Notes under the pieces: generated by a model
The model's input: the letters and a program-made list of their open reading frames with translations, nothing else
Database searches by the model: none
Told to the model about the DNA's origin: nothing
Made by a program: the position numbers and the translations under genes
Source: CAZGOM01 sp964542875
Lineage (GTDB): Bacteria; Planctomycetota; Phycisphaerae; Phycisphaerales; Phycisphaeraceae
DNA: 5,604 nucleotides
Reading direction: 5' to 3'
Assembly (NCBI GenBank): GCA_964542875.1
Contig: CAZIWA010000209.1
Span: forward strand, 1-5,604
Shown here: one piece after another, positions 1-5,604 of the stretch
Layout of the letters: each line of letters starts with the position of its first letter
Numbering within the stretch: position 1 is the stretch's first letter

Positions 1-3000
1 TGGCGGTGGAATGGGGCGTGCTGGGACGGCTGACCCGGCTGCGCGAGCAGGTGGGGGCGATCGACACCAGCGACCTCAAAGGCAAACGCATCAGCGTGCC
101 CGGGAGCGATGAAATCGGGCTGCTGGGCAAGTCCATCAACAAGATGGTGGACCGGATTGAAGAATCGCAGCGGCGGGTGGAAGAAGTGGCACGCATGATG
201 GATCGCGCGGTGCGCGGGTCCAACATCGGCATCTACCACTTCAATCTTCGTTTGCAGAAGCATTATTTCGGGCCGCAGTCCTACCGCCAGCTCGGCTATG
301 AGCCGGGTGAGACGGAGTTTGACCATGATTCGTATTACCGGCAGATCCATCCCGACGACCGGGACCGGGTGCTTCGCGAGCTGCAGGACTTTTACCGGTC
401 CAAGCGCAGCGAAGTGCAGATGCAGTACCGGATCCGGAAAAAGGACGGGACTTACCTTTGGGTGGTGAGCTCCGGCGTGCTGGAGCGGGATGCCGACGGC
501 ACACCGCTTACGCTTTCGGGCGCGACGGTGGACGTGACGCACCTGAAGACCGTTGAAGAAGGCCTGAAACAGACCGACCGGGTGCTGGCGGGCTTTGCCC
601 TGGCATCGCAGGCACTGCTTTCAGAGCAGGTGACGGACCGGACGTTTGTGCATGCGCTGGAATTGATCGCCGGCGCCGGGTCGATCGACCGCGTGCGCGT
701 GCTGGAAAACATCAAAGAAGGCGCGGTGACAAGCTGGGAGATCACCGAAACGTACGGCTGGGTTTCCGGCATGCTGGCCAGCAAGCTGGGGGCGGGCAAG
801 TTCCGTCCCAAGCAGCTTGGGCTGATGCCGGCGGATACGCGCAGGTCCCTGGAGCGCGGGCAGTCGGTATTCATCAGCCCCAAGTCCGACCTGAGGCTGC
901 TGGAATTTTTTGAGATGGGGGACGGGATCAAGAGCGCCGTGCTGGTGCCGATCCTGGTGGACGGGCAGTTCTGGGGCTTCATGATCCTTGAACGCTACGA
1001 GACGACGCCGGGCTGGAGCCAGACGGAAGTCACGATTATCGAATCCATCGCGACGACGATGGGCACGGCGATTCTCCGGCACCGGGCCGAGGTGAGAAAC
1101 AGCCGGCTGGCGCAGCTGCAGGAAATTGCCAGCCACGTGACGGCGACGTTCCTTTCCAACAACGACATGGACAAGCCGAGCCTGACAATGCTTCAGGAAA
1201 TCGGGGAGTTCCTGGATGTGGGCCGGGTGTCGATTTACCGGTTCGCCGACAATATGCGCTCGGCGATCCGGACGCACGACTGGTCCAACGATCTGGGGGC
1301 GGTGGCGCATGAATCCGACCCGATTCCCACGGCGGCGTGGGCGACAGTGACGGAATGGCTGCGAACGGGTGATGTGCTGATCGTCGAAGACATCAAGAAA
1401 GACCAGGACCTTGGGCCGCTATTGCGCGCGGGCTTGCTGGATGACCGGGCCGCTGCGGCGCTGGTGCTGCCGTTTTTCATCATGAACAAGCTGTCGGGGT
1501 TCCTGCTGATCGTGGAGCGGCGCGGTCCGCGGGTGTGGTACGGCGAAGAACTGGTGCTGCTGCGTACGATTCTTGATGGGTTTGCGCGCGCGGTGGAACG
1601 GAAGATCGCCGAGCGCGAGCGTGAAGAGACCGCGGTCAAACTGCAGGAAGCGCTGCAGGAAGCAGAACGGGCCAGCCGGTTCAAGAGCGAATTCCTGGCG
1701 AACATGAGCCATGAAATCCGGACGCCGATGACGGCGATCGTGGGTTACGCGGACATGCTGCTGCGCTCAGGGCAGCGGAGCGAAGACTATCAGTCGTGGG
1801 GCAAGCAGATCCGGCGTAACGCGGATCACCTGCTTTCGCTGATCAATGACCTGCTGGACTTGTCGAAGATCGAGGCGGGGCAGCTTTCGATCCGGCGTTC
1901 GGGCGTGAGCCTGGTGGACATCATGGAATCCGTTTTCATGCTGTTTAGCCCGCTGGCGCGCGAAAAAGTGATCGAGATGAAGAAGGCGTACAACACGCGC
2001 ATTCCCAAGACGATCTATACGGATCCGCTTCGCTTTAAGCAGATTTTGCTGAACCTGACGAACAACGCGGTGAAGTTCACGGATAAGGGGAGCGTGACGA
2101 TCAGCGCCTCGCTTGAGCGGCACCCCGGTGGTGAAGCCGTGCTGCGGGTGTCGGTGGAAGACACCGGGCCGGGCATTCCCGCGGACAAGATCGGGCTACT
2201 GTTCAACAACTTCTCCCAGGTGCAGAGCCATGATGCGCCCAGGAAGCCGGGCACGGGCCTGGGGCTGGCGATTTCGCGACGGTTGGCGCGCATGCTGGGC
2301 GGCGACATCACGGTGGTGTCGGAGTTCGGCAAGGGGTCGACGTTTACCGCGTCCATCCCGATCGGGCGCGATTCGGATATCGAGCTGATTTCCGGGCCGG
2401 TGAGCCACAGCGAGGCGTCGTCTGTGATGCCTGCGGGCGAGGGCCGGCCTGATCTGGCGAGCAAGTCCATCCTGGTGGTGGACGACAACCCGGATAACCA
2501 GAAGATCATCACCTTCCTGCTGGAAGAAGTGGGTGCGAAGGTGACGCTGGCCAGCGACGGCGCCGAGGCCGTGCGCGTGGTGAGCAAACGCGATTCTGTG
2601 GGTTTTGACCTGATCCTGATGGACATGCAGATGCCGATCATGGACGGGTACACCGCGACTAAGACACTGCGCGAGGAAGGGGTGGAAATCCCGATCATCG
2701 CGTTGACGGCGTTTGCAATGGCGGGCGATCAGGACCGCTGCCTGGCGGCGGGTTGCGATGGGTATGTATCCAAGCCGATCGTGGCGGATGTGTTGTACAA
2801 GGAAGTGAAGCGGCTGACGATTGATGTGCTGCTGTCGACGAGCAGTTCGCCGCCTCAGCCGGTGGATGGGGATCTGACGGCATTGATGCCGCCTGATGCT
2901 TCGGGCGGTGATTCAGGCCAGCGCAAGGTGGCAACGGATTCGGGCTCACTGCCGGGCGCCAATGCGTCTGGTGTGACTTCCGGTTCGACGATGGTGAGCA

Positions 3001-3512
3001 AGCCTGTTTCGGGCCCGGTTTCCGGGGTGCAGAGCGGTGCGAGCCAGGTGAAGCCCGGGGCCAAGGGCGTGGATGCCAGCGCCACGGTGTCGGGCGTATC
3101 CAAGAGCTCCGGGTCGTTGTCTGGCGTGGGCGAGAAGGCTGAAGCCGTCAAGCCCAAGCCGGTGCCCGCTGCGGCGTCGAATAACGATGATGTTCCCGCG
3201 GTTTTGAAGCCGGCATTGCCCGAAGCGCTTGCGACCAACCCGCGTTTCGCGCCGCTTTTGAAGGCGTATATCGAGGCCATGCCGGAGACTGCGGACCAAC
3301 TGCAAAAAGCGCTGGACGCGCGCGATACGCAGCAGTTGAGGTTTATGACCCACCGACTTAAGGGGACGGCGGGGAATTACGGCTTCCCAACGATTACCGA
3401 GACCGCAGGGGCCAGTGAAAAGCTGATCACGGAAAACGCGCCGATTGAAGAGATCGACGCGAAGGTGGGACGGCTGATTCGCTTACTTCGCGCCGCAGCG
3501 CCGACAGGATAA
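1..3512 (+). CDS. Hybrid sensor histidine kinase with HAMP-PAS-GAF-GAF-HisKA-HATPase-REC-HPt (5' end missing)
   Basis: Multidomain phosphorelay kinase that autophosphorylates on histidine and passes phosphate through its own receiver to its own HPt. Residues are numbered from the GTG at position 6, but the frame is open to the window edge, so that GTG is probably internal and the N-terminus is lost. HAMP is about 1-55 (SDEIGLL, then SINKMV). A PAS of the PAS_3 type is about 70-180 (HPDD, then RKKDGTYLWV). Two GAF-like domains span about 200-357 and 370-532, and a coiled coil about 530-560. HisKA carries His569 in MSHEIRTP. HATPase has the N box LLNLTNNAVKF (681-691), G1 DTGPGIP and G2 GTGLGL (749-754). 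REC has acidic residues D826/D827, phospho-acceptor D873 (MDMQMP), T901 and K923. HPt has His1116 in HRLKGTAG. A HAMP start implies a transmembrane segment and periplasmic sensor just upstream. The only cysteines are C912 and C917 in REC, so neither GAF has a bilin-attachment Cys. All catalytic residues are present. The ligand is unknown. Family role is established; membrane location is inferred. Confidence 0.95.
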   Translation, partial: AVEWGVLGRLTRLREQVGAIDTSDLKGKRISVPGSDEIGLLGKSINKMVDRIEESQRRVEEVARMMDRAVRGSNIGIYHFNLRLQKHYFGPQSYRQLGYEPGETEFDHDSYYRQIHPDDRDRVLRELQDFYRSKRSEVQMQYRIRKKDGTYLWVVSSGVLERDADGTPLTLSGATVDVTHLKTVEEGLKQTDRVLAGFALASQALLSEQVTDRTFVHALELIAGAGSIDRVRVLENIKEGAVTSWEITETYGWVSGMLASKLGAGKFRPKQLGLMPADTRRSLERGQSVFISPKSDLRLLEFFEMGDGIKSAVLVPILVDGQFWGFMILERYETTPGWSQTEVTIIESIATTMGTAILRHRAEVRNSRLAQLQEIASHVTATFLSNNDMDKPSLTMLQEIGEFLDVGRVSIYRFADNMRSAIRTHDWSNDLGAVAHESDPIPTAAWATVTEWLRTGDVLIVEDIKKDQDLGPLLRAGLLDDRAAAALVLPFFIMNKLSGFLLIVERRGPRVWYGEELVLLRTILDGFARAVERKIAEREREETAVKLQEALQEAERASRFKSEFLANMSHEIRTPMTAIVGYADMLLRSGQRSEDYQSWGKQIRRNADHLLSLINDLLDLSKIEAGQLSIRRSGVSLVDIMESVFMLFSPLAREKVIEMKKAYNTRIPKTIYTDPLRFKQILLNLTNNAVKFTDKGSVTISASLERHPGGEAVLRVSVEDTGPGIPADKIGLLFNNFSQVQSHDAPRKPGTGLGLAISRRLARMLGGDITVVSEFGKGSTFTASIPIGRDSDIELISGPVSHSEASSVMPAGEGRPDLASKSILVVDDNPDNQKIITFLLEEVGAKVTLASDGAEAVRVVSKRDSVGFDLILMDMQMPIMDGYTATKTLREEGVEIPIIALTAFAMAGDQDRCLAAGCDGYVSKPIVADVLYKEVKRLTIDVLLSTSSSPPQPVDGDLTALMPPDASGGDSGQRKVATDSGSLPGANASGVTSGSTMVSKPVSGPVSGVQSGASQVKPGAKGVDASATVSGVSKSSGSLSGVGEKAEAVKPKPVPAAASNNDDVPAVLKPALPEALATNPRFAPLLKAYIEAMPETADQLQKALDARDTQQLRFMTHRLKGTAGNYGFPTITETAGASEKLITENAPIEEIDAKVGRLIRLLRAAAPTG
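1641..1664 (+). repeat. 12-bp tandem duplication encoding LQEA-LQEA
   Basis: CTGCAGGAAGC at 1641-1651 is repeated exactly at 1653-1663; the twelfth base of each unit differs (G, then A). In frame it encodes LQEA twice (residues 546-553) in the helical segment joining the second GAF to HisKA. It is a short in-frame tandem repeat inside the kinase gene. Slippage is the likely origin, by inference. Confidence 0.75.
2826..3215 (+). other. Low-complexity Ser/Gly/Val/Pro linker between REC and HPt
   Basis: This stretch, about residues 941-1070 of the kinase, has no recognisable fold. It is rich in Ser, Gly, Val, Ala, Pro and Lys. It contains recurring SG-type units (ASGV, TSG, VSGPVSGV, VSGVSKSSGSLSGV) and then an AEAVKPKPVPAAA stretch. 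It starts just after the receiver and ends where the HPt helices begin (LPEALATNP). It is probably a flexible tether that lets the HPt reach both its own receiver and other partners. At about 130 residues it is long for such a linker. The frame stays open with no sign of a frameshift. Confidence 0.75.
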
Positions 3513-3571
3513 TGCAATAAACGGTCGATAAGTAAAAAAGGTCCCCAAACACTTTCCCTAACCCATATCCT

Positions 3572-3575
3572 GGGG
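3572..3575 (+). promoter_or_regulatory. Weak ribosome binding site of the REC-GGDEF gene
   Basis: GGGG lies six bases before the ATG at 3582 and is the only purine-rich block near that start. It is weaker than a full AGGAGG, but it supports this ATG, which gives a receiver of normal N-terminal length. Confidence 0.4.
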
Positions 3576-3581
3576 CAACAC

Positions 3582-4484
3582 ATGAGCAAAACCCAAGTCA
3601 GCATCCTGGTGATCGACGATGACGAGCAGGTTCAGCGGGTGATGTCCTTTCACCTGGAAGGGATCGCCGAACAGGTGCTTCACTGCCAGGATTCGACCAA
3701 GGCGATGGATATGGTCAAGCAGAGCCAGCCGGATTTGATTCTGCTGGACTTTGATATGCCCGGCACCAATGGGCTGGATTTGTGCAGGATGCTTAAGGAT
3801 CAGGAGGAGACGCGGGATATTCCCATCATCTTCCTCACGGGGGAACGCAGCGTGACGCTGATCGTGCGGGCGCTGGATTCCGGCGGTGCGGACTACATCA
3901 CCAAACCGTTTGAAGTGGTTGAGCTGCAGGCGCGCGTTCGCGCGGCGCTAAGGTCCAAACGGCTTATCGATCTGCTGAAGGAAAACTCCACGATCGATCC
4001 GCTGACGGGCCTTGGCAACCGGGCCGCTTTTACGCAGGCGCTGGAACTGGCGATCTCCAACCTGGCGCGTTACCGGCAGCACTTTTCGCTGGTGATGGTG
4101 GATCTGGACCATTTCAAGCAGATCAACGACAAGCATGGACACCGTATCGGCGACGAAACGCTTACGGCAGCGGGCAAGGCCATTCGGGCGGTTTCGCGCT
4201 CGACGGATGCCTCCTGCCGGTACGGCGGAGAAGAGTTTGCCGTGATTCTCCATCGGACCACGCTGGATGAAGGCCGACTGGTGGCAGAACGCATGCAGCG
4301 GGCGATTAGAAGCATCCGGGTGCCCATCGGCGAGGACTTTTTGTCGGTAACGGCCAGCCTTGGCCTGGCGTGCACGGAGACCGTGGCGCAGGCGCTGACG
4401 GCGGAGCGGTTGATTGAGCTGGCCGATCAGGCGATGTATGTGGCCAAGAAGCAGGGGCGCGACCGGCTGGTGGTGGCGCTCTGA
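3582..4484 (+). CDS. Response regulator with REC-GGDEF domains (diguanylate cyclase, PleD/WspR-like output)
   Basis: Cytoplasmic response regulator of 300 residues predicted to make cyclic di-GMP from two GTP. The receiver is about residues 6-123: acidic pocket D12/D13/D14, phospho-acceptor D56 (LLDFDMPG), T86 and K108 in TKPF. A short helical linker (124-137) leads to a GGDEF domain about 138-300. That domain starts with DPLTGLGNR, has metal-binding D174 in VDLDHFKQIND and the active-site signature GGEEF at 215-219, and ends with AMYVAKKQGRDR. The sequence RSTD at 206-209 lies exactly five residues before GGEEF, which is the position of the canonical RxxD inhibitory site, so feedback inhibition by c-di-GMP is predicted. 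The ATG at 3582 follows a weak GGGG Shine-Dalgarno sequence six bases upstream. The gene lies 69 bases after the hybrid kinase on the same strand, which suggests co-transcription and that the kinase HPt donates phosphate to D56. There is one REC, unlike PleD, which has two. The function is well supported by motifs; the partner assignment is inference. Confidence 0.95.
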   Translation: MSKTQVSILVIDDDEQVQRVMSFHLEGIAEQVLHCQDSTKAMDMVKQSQPDLILLDFDMPGTNGLDLCRMLKDQEETRDIPIIFLTGERSVTLIVRALDSGGADYITKPFEVVELQARVRAALRSKRLIDLLKENSTIDPLTGLGNRAAFTQALELAISNLARYRQHFSLVMVDLDHFKQINDKHGHRIGDETLTAAGKAIRAVSRSTDASCRYGGEEFAVILHRTTLDEGRLVAERMQRAIRSIRVPIGEDFLSVTASLGLACTETVAQALTAERLIELADQAMYVAKKQGRDRLVVAL

Positions 4485-4503
4485 CCGGCTGGGAAGCCGA
4501 TCA
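4482..4503 (+). other. Small imperfect hairpin at the stop codon of the REC-GGDEF gene
   Basis: TGA-C-CGGCT, loop GGGA, AGCCG-A-TCA forms a 5-bp stem plus 3 bp beyond one C/A mismatch, starting on the stop codon itself. There is no T run after it, so it is not an intrinsic terminator. It might shield the 3' end of the mRNA, or it may be chance. Confidence 0.3.
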
Positions 4504-4570
4504 GAGTCCCGTGTTACTCGTCTTGCGCCCCGTGTCGAGGACCAGAGTTCAAAGCCCCATCTAAAACTAA

Positions 4571-4610
4571 GAGGTCCGGAGTCTGAGACTCCGGACCTCT
4601 TTTCTTTTTC
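4571..4610 (+). terminator. Strong intrinsic terminator, probably bidirectional
   Basis: A perfect 13-bp GC-rich stem (GAGGTCCGGAGTC at 4571-4583, GACTCCGGACCTC at 4587-4599) closes on a TGA loop. TTTTCTTTTTC follows on the plus strand. This ends the kinase/cyclase transcript 86 bases after the stop at 4484. The left flank CTAAAACTAA reads TTAGTTTTAG on the minus strand, so the same hairpin can also stop the convergent pseudopilin transcript, whose stop codon is at 4649-4651. The plus-strand T tract is clearly the better of the two. Confidence 0.92.
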
Positions 4611-4648
4611 TTCGACGCGGGACTGCCAGACCCGTCTGCGCGTTTGGC

Positions 4649-5503
4649 TTACCAGAAGACGGCGACGGAGTTGCCAGAGACGAGTTTGAGTTTGTAGGTG
4701 ATCTGGGTGTCGTTGCGCCAGGCGACATGGCCGTCGCCATAGAGGACATTGACGCCTTCGAGGAATTGATGCATGACGGGCCGGTTGACACGGGCGGGTG
4801 TGCTGTCACTGCCGGAGCCGGGGCCGGCGCCATAGAAGGTGCGGTAATTGGTGGTGGTGGAGGTGCTGCCGGAGTGGTAGCCATCGACAGCCAGGGGTTG
4901 CTCAGAGGGGACCATGAGCTGGGCGGTGTAGGTCAGGTTCCTGGCTTTGTTGGTGTAGCTGGAGCGGCGGCCCATGAGGCTCAGCCGGGGGACGGGGGCG
5001 TAGGTGGGGTCTGCGCTGGTGAAGTAGTCGGGCCTGCTCATGCGCCAGCCCCACCAGACGTCGGTGTGGTCGCCGGCGGTGGATGGATTGTTGAGCGATG
5101 CGCCCAAACCAAAGAGCATGTGGTACGAGGAGATGAGGGCACCACGCCAGCGTTGGCCGCCGACGGCTTTGGTGTTGCCGACGGGGAAGTCGGTGGGGCA
5201 GCGTAGGTTGGGTCCGGAGCCGAAATAATCATCGACCCAGGGGTTATCGCCGTCGTCGTAATAGGCCGAGGGACAATTCCAGGTGACAGAGGTGGGGCCC
5301 CATTCACGGTAATCGGCGGCGTAGGCCATCATGGCGTTGTTGCTGGAACGAAGTTGAGCGCCACAACGCGCCTGCATTGCCACTTCACGCGCATTGCGCA
5401 GAGAAGGGGCGACAAGTGCGATAAGGATCGCGACAATGGTGATCACCACCAGCAATTCGACAAGGCTGAATCCCGATTGACCCGGGTGGGTGACGTGTTT
5501 CAT
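4649..5503 (-). CDS. Prepilin-type N-terminal cleavage/methylation domain protein with an H-X9-DG-like C-terminal region
   Basis: Pseudopilin-like protein of 284 residues. The leader is short and basic-polar (MKHVTHPGQSG). It is followed by F12-S-L-V-E16: cleavage is expected after G11, methylation at F12, and E16 is the conserved +5 glutamate. One hydrophobic helix spans about 14-34. An amphipathic helix follows (SLRNAREVAMQARC), then a polar, Tyr/Trp/Gly-rich globular part with Cys47, Cys77 and Cys102. Near the end, NVLYGDGHVAW (252-262) matches the DG core of the H-X9-DG region found in planctomycete and lentisphaeral proteins. The nearest upstream histidine, H245, sits 11 residues before DG rather than 9. 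The protein ends in VFW. The start at 5503 is preferred because AAAAGG lies seven bases upstream and gives a normal leader; the in-frame ATG at 5530 would add nine residues (MSSRLKGSE) without a good ribosome site. The gene is alone and convergent with the cyclase. The role of these families is poorly known; an envelope or secretion-related structure is inference. Confidence 0.9.
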   Translation of the reverse strand: MKHVTHPGQSGFSLVELLVVITIVAILIALVAPSLRNAREVAMQARCGAQLRSSNNAMMAYAADYREWGPTSVTWNCPSAYYDDGDNPWVDDYFGSGPNLRCPTDFPVGNTKAVGGQRWRGALISSYHMLFGLGASLNNPSTAGDHTDVWWGWRMSRPDYFTSADPTYAPVPRLSLMGRRSSYTNKARNLTYTAQLMVPSEQPLAVDGYHSGSTSTTTNYRTFYGAGPGSGSDSTPARVNRPVMHQFLEGVNVLYGDGHVAWRNDTQITYKLKLVSGNSVAVFW

Positions 5504-5510
5504 TTCGGAA

Positions 5511-5516
5511 CCTTTT
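5511..5516 (-). promoter_or_regulatory. Ribosome binding site that decides the pseudopilin start
   Basis: On the minus strand AAAAGG lies seven bases before the ATG at 5503. The alternative ATG at 5530 is preceded by GACGGTTCCC, which has no comparable purine block. This favours the shorter protein with an 11-residue prepilin leader. Confidence 0.65.
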
Positions 5517-5577
5517 AGACGTGAAGACATGGGAACCGTCGATAGCGTAGGACAACATTGGCCTGCGCGCTAGAGGT

Positions 5578-5604
5578 ATTTTACCGTGTTGTTGTGTGTT
5601 GTCA
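5578..5604 (-). promoter_or_regulatory. Putative sigma-70-type promoter of the pseudopilin gene (-35 cut by window edge)
   Basis: The minus strand begins with TGACA (5604-5600), which fits a TTGACA box whose first base lies outside the window. After 16 bases comes TAAAAT (5583-5578), a 5 of 6 match to TATAAT. A transcript would start near 5571 and give a leader of about 68 bases before the ATG at 5503. The region is locally AT-rich compared with the genes. The match is by eye only. Confidence 0.5.

Noticed and set aside
6..8. GTG at position 6 as the true start of the kinase
   Set aside because: The frame is open back to the window edge, and a start here would cut into the HAMP domain and remove the expected membrane segment. 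An internal valine codon is more likely.
621..1310. Long minus-strand open frame inside the kinase gene
   Set aside because: The plus-strand frame here encodes recognisable GAF-type sequence. The antisense product is rich in Arg, His and Pro and has no motif; it is a shadow of high GC content.
2855..3353. Minus-strand open frames opposite the REC-HPt linker and HPt
   Set aside because: The low-complexity linker has few antisense stops, which explains the open frames. The plus frame continues without break into a clear HPt domain.
3483..3513. Possible promoter for the cyclase gene, with GATAAT at 3508-3513
   Set aside because: The -10-like match is good, but upstream only TTACTT at a 19-base spacing is available, a 2 of 6 match to TTGACA. 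I could not support a separate promoter.
4727..5206. Plus-strand open frame of 159 codons rich in Gly, Ala and Val
   Set aside because: It lies fully antisense to the pseudopilin gene, has the monotonous Gly/Ala/Val composition of an antisense frame in GC-rich DNA, and shows no domain motif. The minus-strand frame has a clear prepilin leader and DG motif.
5528..5530. ATG at 5530 as start of the pseudopilin gene
   Set aside because: It lacks a good ribosome site and would lengthen the prepilin leader to 20 residues. The ATG at 5503 has AAAAGG seven bases upstream and gives a usual leader.
1..5604. CRISPR array, tRNA, rRNA, insertion sequence or phage signal
   Set aside because: Reading both strands showed no regularly spaced repeats, no tRNA-like cloverleaf, no transposase motif and no terminal inverted repeats. 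Nearly all of the window is covered by three ordinary genes.

Overview
The window is GC-rich bacterial DNA and most likely comes from a planctomycete, perhaps of the class Phycisphaerae, or another member of the PVC group. The main clue is the minus-strand gene at the right end. It encodes a short-leader, prepilin-like protein whose C-terminal region carries a 'NVLYGDGHVAW' block typical of the H-X9-DG pseudopilin-like families, which are strongly expanded in Planctomycetes and Lentisphaerae. The taxonomic call is inference from protein families and was not tested by a search.

Layout. Positions 1-3512 (+) hold the 3' part of a very large hybrid sensor histidine kinase, and the reading frame is still open at the left edge. 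The visible order is HAMP, PAS, GAF, GAF, coiled coil, HisKA, HATPase, REC, Ser/Gly/Val-rich linker, HPt. After a 69-base gap, positions 3582-4484 (+) encode a complete REC-GGDEF diguanylate cyclase. A 164-base intergenic region follows, with a perfect 13-bp-stem hairpin that looks like a terminator usable from both sides. Positions 5503-4649 (-) encode the pseudopilin-like protein, convergent with the first two genes. Its ribosome binding site and a plausible sigma-70-type promoter lie upstream, and the promoter's -35 element is cut by the right edge.

How the genes work together. The first two genes look like one signalling unit. The kinase carries every phosphorelay module (His569, Asp873 and His1116, numbered from the GTG at position 6). 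The next gene supplies a second receiver (Asp56) fused to an active-looking GGDEF domain (GGEEF signature) with an intact product-inhibition site (RSTD). The simplest reading is a His-Asp-His-Asp relay that ends in cyclic-di-GMP synthesis. The pseudopilin-like gene is a separate transcription unit, and nothing here shows a functional link to the relay.

I found no tRNA, rRNA, CRISPR array, insertion sequence or other mobile element, and no evidence of a wholly new system. The points most worth a second look are the self-contained relay to c-di-GMP, the altered H-x11-DG spacing in the pseudopilin, the low-complexity REC-HPt linker, and a 12-bp tandem duplication in the signalling helix before the kinase core.
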